Source: Gracilimonas sp. (lineage in GTDB: Bacteria; Bacteroidota; Rhodothermia; Balneolales; Balneolaceae). From it: 64,000 nt of DNA. Position numbers and translations under genes: made by a program. Shown here piece by piece: positions 34,379-42,016 of this stretch. Each line of letters opens with the position of its first letter. Position 1 is the stretch's first letter. The stretch lies in the NCBI RefSeq assembly GCF_014762685.1, contig NZ_JABURM010000006.1, forward strand, positions 124,001-188,000. Direction: 5' to 3'. The notes under the pieces were generated by a model. That model saw only the letters and a list, made by a program, of their open reading frames with translations, ran no database searches and was not told where the DNA came from.

Positions 34379-35377
34379 GTGAGTAAAAAACTTCCTTCCT
34401 CAAAAGAATTTATTGACGGCATTTTATCCGGAGACCGGATGTTGCTTAGCCGTGCCATTACCCTCATCGAAAGCACAAAAAAGGAGCATCAGGAACTTGC
34501 CCAGGATATTATAGAAGGCTGCCTGCCACATTCAGGGAATTCAGTCCGGATTGGAATTACAGGGGTACCCGGTGTAGGTAAAAGTACCTTTATCGAGGCT
34601 TTTGGAAATTATGTTATTGAAGAAGAGAACCGCACACTGGCAGTATTGGCAGTGGACCCTTCCAGTTCCAAAACGCGCGGAAGCATTTTAGGTGATAAAA
34701 CGCGTATGGAAACACTTTCTAATCACCCCAGAGCATACATACGGCCTACTCCAACTTCCGGCTCATTGGGCGGGGTTGCACGGAGTACCCGGGAAACCAT
34801 TACTCTGTGCGAAGCTGCGGGATTTGATACTATTTTAATTGAAACCGTAGGCGTGGGCCAATCCGAAACAGCTGTTCATTCCATGGTCGATTTCTTTTTA
34901 CTGTTGATGCTTGCCGGCGCCGGTGATGAATTACAAGGCATTAAGCGCGGAATCATGGAGATGGCAGATTCCATTGTCATTAACAAAGCTGATTCCGGAA
35001 ATGAGGATGCTGCAAAACGAGCAATGGCTGAATATAAAAACGCGCTTCACTTATTCCCACCTACAGAATCCGGATGGATTCCAAAAGTTGCCACTTGCTC
35101 GGCTTTTCACAATAAAGGAATTCCTGAAGTTTGGGAGATCATAGATGAGTTTGTGCGGCATACTAAAAGCAAGGGCTTTTTCGAGCAAAAAAGAAGAGAA
35201 CAAGCCAGCTATTGGCTGGATGAAAGTATTAACCAGGAATTGCATCGCGCCTTTTATGATAATCCGGAGTTAAAAAAGAGGTTGGAAATAACCCGTAAGC
35301 AGGTACAAAATAAAGAGGTATCCTCTTTTACGGCCGCAAAAAAATTAATCCGGTTATTTTTTCGAAATACCCCTTAA
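34379..35377 (+). CDS. meaB: Methylmalonyl-CoA mutase-associated GTPase MeaB
   Basis: The open frame reaches a TTG at 34355, but GTG at 34379 is preceded by AGGAGGG (34368-34374) and is chosen, giving 332 residues. G3E-family P-loop GTPase: GITGVPGVGKSTF (Walker A), VDPSSSKTRGSILGDKTRM, ETVGVGQSE and NKAD. It protects and reloads cobalamin-dependent mutase. Gene order mutA-mutB-meaB is the common one. A palindrome directly abuts the ribosome binding site and could affect translation. Confidence 0.96.
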   Translation: MSKKLPSSKEFIDGILSGDRMLLSRAITLIESTKKEHQELAQDIIEGCLPHSGNSVRIGITGVPGVGKSTFIEAFGNYVIEEENRTLAVLAVDPSSSKTRGSILGDKTRMETLSNHPRAYIRPTPTSGSLGGVARSTRETITLCEAAGFDTILIETVGVGQSETAVHSMVDFFLLLMLAGAGDELQGIKRGIMEMADSIVINKADSGNEDAAKRAMAEYKNALHLFPPTESGWIPKVATCSAFHNKGIPEVWEIIDEFVRHTKSKGFFEQKRREQASYWLDESINQELHRAFYDNPELKKRLEITRKQVQNKEVSSFTAAKKLIRLFFRNTP

Positions 35378-35562
35378 AAAGATACGTGCTTTTTTCGCTT
35401 CAATAAGCACAATTATATGTTTATCACTATGTGCTTTAAATTATCCTTTTGTTAAATGGATGAAATTGACCTTCTTTTTTTTTAACTACTTTGAATTCGA
35501 TTACCCCGTTGCCTCCCAAAGGGGTAAGTATGTTTAAATTCAAATAAAAAAAAGGATCAAAT

Positions 35563-37077
35563 ATGAAGAAATACTTCAATTTTTTAGGGACATTTGTATT
35601 GCTTTCGGCCTTGTTGGTTACTGGTTGCAGCGATGAATCTAACCTGATTTCACAAACTGAATCAGAAGAACCTACAAGCACAAGAAGTCAGGCTTTATAT
35701 AAAACAGCTTTTCCTGCAGAAGGCACCTCATCTACACTTGACTTTGCCACCTGGAACCTGGAATGGTTTGGTGACACTGAAAATGGGCCCAGCAATGAGC
35801 AGCTTCAACTCGAAAATGTACATCATATCATTTCCGGATTAGACATGGATCTATGGTCAATTCAGGAAGTAACCAGTGTACCCCATTTCGATAATCTCGT
35901 CTCACAACTTTCGGGATATGATGGGTTTCTAGCCAATGATCCTTTTGTAACAGACGGTGCTGCATACTACAGCGACTTTGAGGATAATGAGCTAAAAGTA
36001 GGTATCATATATAAAACCAATCTTGTCACTGTTGAAAGTGCGAAAGTGATTCTCAAAGAATATGATTATGAATTTGCCGGTCGCCCCCCGGTTGAAGTTC
36101 AGCTTTCCGCTACAGTTGATGGAGTTACTCAGGATATTGTAATGATTTTACTTCATGCCAAAGCCGGATCACGCGGAGATGCGTTTGAAAGAAGACAAGC
36201 CGGGTCAGTAGCTTTAAAAACTTACCTTGATTCGACCTGGCCCAGTGCCCATGTAAAAGTGATTGGAGACTTCAACGACGATGTAGATCAGTCGATACAA
36301 AAGCCAAACGAATCTCCCTACAAAAATTTTGTCGATGATGCAGCCAGTTATGTTTTCCCTACAAAAGAGCTGTCGGATGCAGGTATTACTTCTACAGTAT
36401 ATTACTCTGATATGATTGACCATCACCTGAGCACCAATGAATTGATTGCTGCTTATGTAGATGGTACTGTTCAGGTTTTTCCTGCCGATCAATATGTGGA
36501 AGATTATGATCAAACTACCAGCGACCACTACCCGGTACTTTCAAGCTATTCCCTTTCAGGCAGCGGCGGTGAAACGAATGACCCTCCTATTGCTTCCTTT
36601 ACTTATACCTGTACTGAATTGAGTTGTGATTTTGATGGAACCGGCTCTTCCGACAGTGACGGGTCTATAACTGATTATAGCTGGGACTTTGGAGATGGGA
36701 ATACCGGCACCGGATCTACCATAAGCCATTCTTATGCCTCCGGAAACACTTATACTGTCACCCTTACGGTTACAGACGATGGGGGAGCAACAGGTACTGA
36801 TGCCCAAGATGTAATCGTCTCAGAATCAACATCAGGGGATATCACTCTTTCTGTTAGCGGATACAAAGTTCAGGGAGCTCAGAAAGCAGATTTGACTTGG
36901 TCAGGAGCCACTTCAACTGATGTTGATGTTTATCGCGATGCCTCACTTATTGTAACTACTGCCAACGATGGAAGTTACACTGATAATATTAATAACCGTG
37001 GTGGAGGAAGTTATACCTACCAGGTTTGCGAGGCCGGAACCAGTACTTGTTCAAACCAAGCAACTGTTAATTTCTAA
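35563..37077 (+). CDS. Secreted lipoprotein: endonuclease/exonuclease/phosphatase domain plus PKD domain
   Basis: 504 residues with lipobox VTGC (Cys22). The catalytic domain (~55-330) is DNase I-like: FATWNLEWFG (Asn), SIQEVTS (Glu), LLHAKAGS, VIGDFNDDV (Asp/Asn) and SDHYPVLSSY (Asp-His), so metal-dependent cleavage of a phosphodiester is expected. A PKD domain follows (~345-430; ASFTYTCTEL, DYSWDFGDGNTGTGST, YTVTLTVTDDGG), and a last beta domain (~435-504). Its target may be extracellular DNA, as a nutrient, but this is inference. It has a shorter paralogue directly downstream. Closed by an intrinsic terminator. Confidence 0.9.
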   Translation: MKKYFNFLGTFVLLSALLVTGCSDESNLISQTESEEPTSTRSQALYKTAFPAEGTSSTLDFATWNLEWFGDTENGPSNEQLQLENVHHIISGLDMDLWSIQEVTSVPHFDNLVSQLSGYDGFLANDPFVTDGAAYYSDFEDNELKVGIIYKTNLVTVESAKVILKEYDYEFAGRPPVEVQLSATVDGVTQDIVMILLHAKAGSRGDAFERRQAGSVALKTYLDSTWPSAHVKVIGDFNDDVDQSIQKPNESPYKNFVDDAASYVFPTKELSDAGITSTVYYSDMIDHHLSTNELIAAYVDGTVQVFPADQYVEDYDQTTSDHYPVLSSYSLSGSGGETNDPPIASFTYTCTELSCDFDGTGSSDSDGSITDYSWDFGDGNTGTGSTISHSYASGNTYTVTLTVTDDGGATGTDAQDVIVSESTSGDITLSVSGYKVQGAQKADLTWSGATSTDVDVYRDASLIVTTANDGSYTDNINNRGGGSYTYQVCEAGTSTCSNQATVNF

Positions 37078-37107
37078 TCCTCATTGTTAAGTAGATTAAA
37101 ATCTCAG

Positions 37108-37136
37108 ACCAGCCATATTCTGTGGCTGGTTTTTTT
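37108..37136 (+). terminator. Intrinsic terminator after the PKD nuclease gene
   Basis: ACCAGCCA (37108-37115) / TGGCTGGT (37123-37130), loop TATTCTG, then six T. Confidence 0.92.
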
Positions 37137-37255
37137 ATTCCCCAATATTCCGCCCCTTTATTCCAAGAGATTTTTTTACCTTGAGACTCACTTTTTTTGA
37201 TTAAAAGTACCTCTAAAAATATACCACTGCCTATATCAACAAAATTCCCGTACTC

Positions 37256-38251
37256 ATGCTATTTGTTATGAATAACAAGCCTCTCCATTATTTAGGCGTA
37301 CTTATTTTTCTTTCGGCCGTTTTATTTACAGGATGCAGCAGCAAGAATAACCCGCTTCCCGATAATAATGAACCCATTCCCAATACCGAATTTGATGCAA
37401 TAGGCACTGCCTCTTCTCTGGACTTTGCCACATGGAATTTGGAATGGTTTGGAGATATCAGTGAAGGCCCATCCAATGAGCAACTTCAGCTTGATAATAT
37501 TGAATTCGTAATTTCAGGCCTGGAAGCAGACATTTGGTCGGTGCAGGAAATCACTTCATCCTCTCACTTTAATACTTTGTTGGACAAACTTGACGGTTAT
37601 GAAGGAATTCTAGCAAATGATCCGACAGTTCAAAGTGATTCTGCTTACTACGATGATTTTGGGGGAAACGAACAAAAAGTAGGACTGGTATACAAAACAG
37701 ATATAATCACTGTAAATAGTGCTCAAGTAATACTGACCGATTATGATCATGAATTTGCAGGGCGGCCACCTGTTGAATTTCAACTTTCAGCCACTATCAA
37801 TAACATAACTCAAGACTTCATCGTAGTTTTGTTGCATGCCAAATGCTGTACAGATAATGAGTCGTATGAGCGGAAACAAACAGGAGCGGAAGCACTTAAA
37901 TCTTATCTTGACCAAACATGGCCGGATGCTTACGTAATGGTTATCGGGGATTTTAACGATGACGTGGACACTTCGATTACCTCCTCTAAAAGCTCCGCAT
38001 ATCAAAATTTTGTAGATGATTCATTGAACTACATCTTTCCCACGAAAGAACTTTCTGATGCCGGTATCTCTTCTACGGTCTCCTATCCGGATGTCATTGA
38101 TCATCACCTAACCTCCAATGAGTTGTATAACTTCTATATAGAAAATTCGGTTATTTCATTTCCTGCAGATGATTATGTAACTAATTATGGCAATACAACC
38201 AGTGATCACTATCCTGTGTTATCGCAATATACTCTGCAATCCGGAAATTGA
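37256..38251 (+). CDS. Secreted lipoprotein: endonuclease/exonuclease/phosphatase family (paralogue)
   Basis: 331 residues; lipobox FTGC (Cys26) if the first ATG is used, while the internal ATG at 37268 (MNNKPLHYLGV) is equally possible. Same catalytic motifs as its neighbour: FATWNLEWFG, SVQEITSS, LLHAK, VIGDFNDDV, SDHYPVLSQY. It lacks the PKD and final beta domains and ends right after the catalytic fold. Sequence identity over the shared part is high by eye, and even the order of small motifs is the same, so the pair arose by tandem duplication followed by domain loss or gain. Confidence 0.9.
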   Translation: MLFVMNNKPLHYLGVLIFLSAVLFTGCSSKNNPLPDNNEPIPNTEFDAIGTASSLDFATWNLEWFGDISEGPSNEQLQLDNIEFVISGLEADIWSVQEITSSSHFNTLLDKLDGYEGILANDPTVQSDSAYYDDFGGNEQKVGLVYKTDIITVNSAQVILTDYDHEFAGRPPVEFQLSATINNITQDFIVVLLHAKCCTDNESYERKQTGAEALKSYLDQTWPDAYVMVIGDFNDDVDTSITSSKSSAYQNFVDDSLNYIFPTKELSDAGISSTVSYPDVIDHHLTSNELYNFYIENSVISFPADDYVTNYGNTTSDHYPVLSQYTLQSGN

Positions 38252-38261
38252 TTGAAACCGA

Positions 38262-38526
38262 CCTGATGTATTACACATCTGATCAATGTTATAGGCGCAG
38301 AATGCCGGATTAGGGTTCGGAAAACTTAGGTACCCTACTCCAACAATCGGTCAGATGGACTTGGAGCCATCAGACCGGGAGCCAGAATAAACAACCATGA
38401 ACTCGATCTGATGGATCACCCATCTGATCGATGATGTGAGCGCAGGCTGTTGAATCAGGATATGAAAAGGCTTGGGTTCAACGATCGGCCAGATTAACTA
38501 AAGCCTTCAGGCCGGGGATGCATAAA
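38262..38526. repeat. Tandem imperfect ~125-nt structured repeat
   Basis: Two copies (38262-38390 and 38405-38526) fill the gap between the nuclease paralogue and cdaA. Shared blocks: CTGATG...CATCTGATC, a GCGCAG block, GAAAA-CTTGG/AGG, TTCAAC/CCAAC-ATCGG-CAGAT and CAG-CCGGG. In copy 1 CGGTCAGATGG (38348-38358) faces CCATCAGACCG (38367-38377); in copy 2 CGGCC (38486-38490) faces GGCCG (38510-38514). The T-A pair of copy 1 is thus a C-G pair in copy 2, a compensatory change that argues for a selected stem. Confidence 0.55.
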
Positions 38527-38535
38527 AACCGGCGT

Positions 38536-39351
38536 TCAGTTCAAATTTATGTCGGCTTGGGGGGAACTGAAAGCGACGTCTTCATCAAATTTTTGATCTC
38601 CGAACGATTCTTCCATTTCAGCCCGGAGTTTTTGAATAGTTAAGCCGCTTGTGAGTGCGCCGTTGCGGGCAATAGAGATCCTGCCGGTTTCTTCTGATAC
38701 CACAATCACAAAGACATTATTGGACTCACTGATTCCTACGGCTGCACGGTGTCTCGTCCCAAATGAAGTAGAGATATTTGGATTCTGTGATATAGGGAGG
38801 TAACAGCTTGCCGCAACAATTCTATTTCCCCGAATCACAACAGCACCATCGTGCAAAGGGGTTTCTTTTTTGAAGATTGTTACCAATAATTCGCTTCTGA
38901 TTTCAGCGTCAATGTTAACCCCTGCATCCACTAAATCCTGCAAAGAAGATGTTCGGGCAAAGACAATCAAAGCACCAATTTTATGCTTCGACATTTCTTT
39001 TACGGCCGTAACCACTTCATCAATGGTCTTATCAGAATTAGAGGTTGAGAAAAAACGGTCAAGACTTGTATTGGTTCCAAGCCGGTAGAGCAGCTTTCTG
39101 ATTTCAGGCTGGAAGAGAATAATCAGAGCGATAATTCCCACATCCAGTATTTGACTTAAAATTGAATTGATGGTAGTAAAGCCAAGCAGACCAATTACCA
39201 CATTTATAATCACTACAAACAAAATTCCCAATGCAGCCTGAATGGCAAACGTCCCCTTTACCCATCGATATAGATAGACCAAGACGAGCGCAATAATGAG
39301 CGTCTCGACGAAATCTTTAATTCCGAATTCGAGAAAACCAATAGGAAACAA
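38536..39351 (-). CDS. cdaA: Diadenylate cyclase CdaA
   Basis: 271 residues. Three N-terminal membrane helices (FVETLIIALVLVYLYRWV, AIQAALGILFVVIINVVIGLL, ILSQILDVGIIALIILF) then the DAC domain with both signatures: LHDGAVVIRGNRIVAASCYLP (DGA) and TRHRAAVGIS (RHR). It makes cyclic di-AMP from two ATP at the inner membrane; this messenger controls osmolyte and potassium balance and wall homeostasis in many bacteria. It lies 15 nt after folP, a common arrangement in this phylum. Confidence 0.96.
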   Translation of the reverse strand: MFPIGFLEFGIKDFVETLIIALVLVYLYRWVKGTFAIQAALGILFVVIINVVIGLLGFTTINSILSQILDVGIIALIILFQPEIRKLLYRLGTNTSLDRFFSTSNSDKTIDEVVTAVKEMSKHKIGALIVFARTSSLQDLVDAGVNIDAEIRSELLVTIFKKETPLHDGAVVIRGNRIVAASCYLPISQNPNISTSFGTRHRAAVGISESNNVFVIVVSEETGRISIARNGALTSGLTIQKLRAEMEESFGDQKFDEDVAFSSPQADINLN

Positions 39352-39366
39352 AGCCGTCTGATTTTG

Positions 39367-40197
39367 TTATTGTTGAGATTGAACTGCGTTGAATATACGA
39401 ATTGAATCGAAAGCTTCCTTCACATCGTGCACACGCAATATATTTGCGCCTTTTGTAAGTGCATGATAGTGAAGTGCAACAGTACCTGTAAGTCGACCGT
39501 CTGTAGGCCGGTTGTTTAATATCTTACCAATCATGGACTTGCGGGAAGCTCCAACCAATATAGGTAAATCAAATTTATGGAATTTGTCAAGATGAGCAAT
39601 CAATTTAAGATTATGCTCTGTTGTTTTACCAAAACCTATTCCCGGGTCGAGAATAACTTTATGAGCCCCTCTTTTTTTTGCTTCCGCCAGTTGCTGCTCA
39701 AAAAAATTCATTACATCCTTTACCACATCCTCATACTCGGGATTTTTCTGCATGGTTTTAGGATCACCCTGAGTATGCATTAAAACATAAGCAGCATCGT
39801 ATTTTGCACATAAGTCAGCAAGCCCGGGTTCTTTTTGCATCCCGCTTACGTCATTCACAATTTTTGCGCCGGCTTCTAACGCTTTTTCTGCGACTTCAAC
39901 CTTGGTGGTATCAATCGAAAAGACGGCTTTTTTAAAAACCGGAATTGCTTTTTCAAGGATGGGCATTACACGGTCCATTTCCTGTTGAACAGAAACAGGA
40001 TCTGCCCCGGGGCGTGTTGATTCCCCACCCACGTCAATAATTTCAGCCCCGTTCTTCAGCATCAAATGTATACGATCCATCGCCCTGCTGAGATCCGTGT
40101 ATTTACCGCCATCGCTGAAAGAATCGGGCGTAGCATTTAAAATCCCCATTATTTTTGGAGAAGAAAAAGTGCTTAAAATTGAATTTTTTGCAGACAA
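39367..40197 (-). CDS. folP: Dihydropteroate synthase
   Basis: 276 residues. Classical motifs: IMGILNATPDSFSDGGKY, DVGGESTRPGADPV, SIDTTKVEVAEKAL, VNDVSG, ILDPGIGFGKT, LVGASRKSMIG and RVHDVKEAFDSI. It condenses 4-aminobenzoate with dihydropterin pyrophosphate in folate synthesis and is the sulfonamide target. Operon partner of cdaA. Confidence 0.97.
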   Translation of the reverse strand: MSAKNSILSTFSSPKIMGILNATPDSFSDGGKYTDLSRAMDRIHLMLKNGAEIIDVGGESTRPGADPVSVQQEMDRVMPILEKAIPVFKKAVFSIDTTKVEVAEKALEAGAKIVNDVSGMQKEPGLADLCAKYDAAYVLMHTQGDPKTMQKNPEYEDVVKDVMNFFEQQLAEAKKRGAHKVILDPGIGFGKTTEHNLKLIAHLDKFHKFDLPILVGASRKSMIGKILNNRPTDGRLTGTVALHYHALTKGANILRVHDVKEAFDSIRIFNAVQSQQ

Positions 40198-40256
40198 AAA
40201 ATTGGGGTTAGATCATAGTTGAATGTATTTCTAACTCGCCGAATCTTATGGGAAAC

Positions 40257-40592
40257 TTACCAGGTTTCTATCAGTTGATCTCGTTTATCTTCTTTGGCAG
40301 CCCAATCATCGGCATCCGGTAATGCATCCTGAGTTTCGTTGATAATACGATCGTCCCAAGCTTCAGCAAGACGTTCATTCAGCTCAATATAGTCTTCCCA
40401 TTTTTCCGGCACCTCATCATCCGGGTAAATTGCTTCTACCGGACATTCAGAAACACAAGCGTCACAATCGATACATTCAAAAGGATCAATCGTCAAAAAG
40501 TTTGGTCCTTCACGAAAAGCATCAACCGGACAGACGGCGGCGCAGTTAGTATATTTACATTGAATGCAGGGTTCAGTTACAACGTAAGCCAT
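40257..40592 (-). CDS. fdxA: Ferredoxin (7Fe/8Fe type, FdxA-like)
   Basis: 111 residues. The N-terminal half carries two cluster-binding sets: PCIQCKYTNCAAVCPVDAF and FECIDCDACVSECPVEAI. This is the pattern of the [3Fe-4S][4Fe-4S] FdxA family, in which extra C-terminal acidic helices (EKWEDYIELNERLAEAW) are also typical. A soluble low-potential electron carrier; partner unknown. Stand-alone gene 59 nt upstream of folP on the same strand. Confidence 0.93.
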   Translation of the reverse strand: MAYVVTEPCIQCKYTNCAAVCPVDAFREGPNFLTIDPFECIDCDACVSECPVEAIYPDDEVPEKWEDYIELNERLAEAWDDRIINETQDALPDADDWAAKEDKRDQLIETW

Positions 40593-40721
40593 GTGTATAA
40601 ATCAGTTATATATTGTAATAATGGGGTGAATTTTAGCCGATTGGAATATCCCCTCACTTTAGGACAGATGCAATCTTTATACCAGTATAGAACTGATTTT
40701 TTTGAATTATAATTTCTTCTT

Positions 40722-41936
40722 TTAATTCAGCATTACAGAAACACTATCTATGCTCCCATCAGTGTTTGCCGGTTTGATATTCAGAAGGGTGGCCATCAGG
40801 TCATACAGGTGTATGTTTTCAAAAGACTTCATTTGATATCCTTTTTTGAAGTCAGGCCCATTAGCTACAAAAATAGCATGCATTTCTTTCTCACGGTTAT
40901 CAAAGCCATGTGCTCCACCTGAAGGGTAATCTTCTCGTGCATCAAAGTATTCTTTTGAATTGATGGTATATCCCAAATCCGCTACCAATAAAAGTTCAGG
41001 AACTCTCGGATGATTTTTCAAGTGATACCTTTCAGGAATGTTTTCCTTCTTATATACCTTAAAATGTTCTTCGTTTTGTTTCAGTGCCGTATACACTTCA
41101 TCCAGCTTATCACCCTTTACATTAGCCATCAACGCCGGGCTGTAGGCAACCACCTCCAGGTCATCCGGGTTAATCATGTCATCCAAAACCACAATCTTGT
41201 CTTGAGAAACTTCTGCCATTCCATGATCAGAAACAATCATCAGGTTTGTAATATCAGTCAGAGCTTCTTCATTCATCCGTTGTATCAAATATCCCACTAA
41301 CTCATCTGCTCTTTTTATGGCTTCAATTACTTGCGGGGAATCAGGGCCGTACCAGTGTCCTTGGGTATCTACAAAGTGAAAGTACAGGGTGGCGAAATCT
41401 ACCTGTCCGGGATCATCGTAACTCAGCCATTTTACAACGGTATCTATTCTGGCTGAATCTTTCATCGACTCATCATACACTTTCCAGTGTGTGGGCCGCA
41501 TATCTTGAATAGGAGTTTCGGAACCAACCCAAAACATAGTGCCTGCTTTTTTACCCGCTTTCTCCACCGTATTCCAGATGGGCTCCCCTTCATACCAAGC
41601 GGGATTTTCAACTGCCTCCCGGTCTCTGATCGTAAAGCGTGCATCCATTTCCGGATCGTACATGTTGTTCCCGACAAAGCCGTTATTCTCAGGATATAAA
41701 CCGGTGGCTATAGCGTAATGATTGGGAAATGTTTTAGAAGGGAAAATGGGGATAAGTCCTTCACTTATTACTCCGGTCTCTACAAGTTTATCAAAATTTG
41801 GGGTTTCAGCTTTGGTTAAATAATCATGTCGGAAACCGTCAAAGGATACCAATAATAATTTTTCAGATTCCGGCTGCTGAGCAGTACACCCAAAAGCCAT
41901 TAGCAAAATAAACAAACTCAAAAAGTAGTTTTTCAT
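40722..41936 (-). CDS. Lipoprotein ENPP-type nucleotide pyrophosphatase/phosphodiesterase
   Basis: 404 residues; lipobox MAFGC (Cys17). Alkaline-phosphatase superfamily, type I phosphodiesterase/nucleotide pyrophosphatase: LLVSFDGFRHDYL (metal Asp), FPSKTFPNHYAIATGLYP (nucleophile Thr in SKTFPNH), then FHFVDTQGHWYGP, VSDHGMAEVS and GGAHGFDN giving the remaining metal His/Asp ligands. It probably hydrolyses nucleotide or phospholipid phosphodiesters at the cell surface. Convergently unlinked; a terminator lies between it and the TonB receptor gene upstream. Confidence 0.93.
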   Translation of the reverse strand: MKNYFLSLFILLMAFGCTAQQPESEKLLLVSFDGFRHDYLTKAETPNFDKLVETGVISEGLIPIFPSKTFPNHYAIATGLYPENNGFVGNNMYDPEMDARFTIRDREAVENPAWYEGEPIWNTVEKAGKKAGTMFWVGSETPIQDMRPTHWKVYDESMKDSARIDTVVKWLSYDDPGQVDFATLYFHFVDTQGHWYGPDSPQVIEAIKRADELVGYLIQRMNEEALTDITNLMIVSDHGMAEVSQDKIVVLDDMINPDDLEVVAYSPALMANVKGDKLDEVYTALKQNEEHFKVYKKENIPERYHLKNHPRVPELLLVADLGYTINSKEYFDAREDYPSGGAHGFDNREKEMHAIFVANGPDFKKGYQMKSFENIHLYDLMATLLNIKPANTDGSIDSVSVMLN

Positions 41937-41951
41937 AATACTCTAAAATAA

Positions 41952-41983
41952 AAAAGCAGCCTGTTGTAAAACAGGCTGCTTTT
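41952..41983. terminator. Intrinsic terminator after the TonB receptor gene
   Basis: AAAAGCAGCCTGTT (41952-41965) / AACAGGCTGCTTTT (41970-41983), loop GTAA. Perfect 14-bp stem; on the minus strand it follows the 42017 stop. Confidence 0.92.
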
Positions 41984-42016
41984 AAAATTTACTTAATTTT
42001 TACTTTGGGCGGTTAA

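Noticed and set aside
34188-34403. Minus-strand open frame over the mutB-meaB spacer
   Set aside because: Composed mainly of palindromic repeat sequence and overlaps the starts and ends of two well-supported genes.
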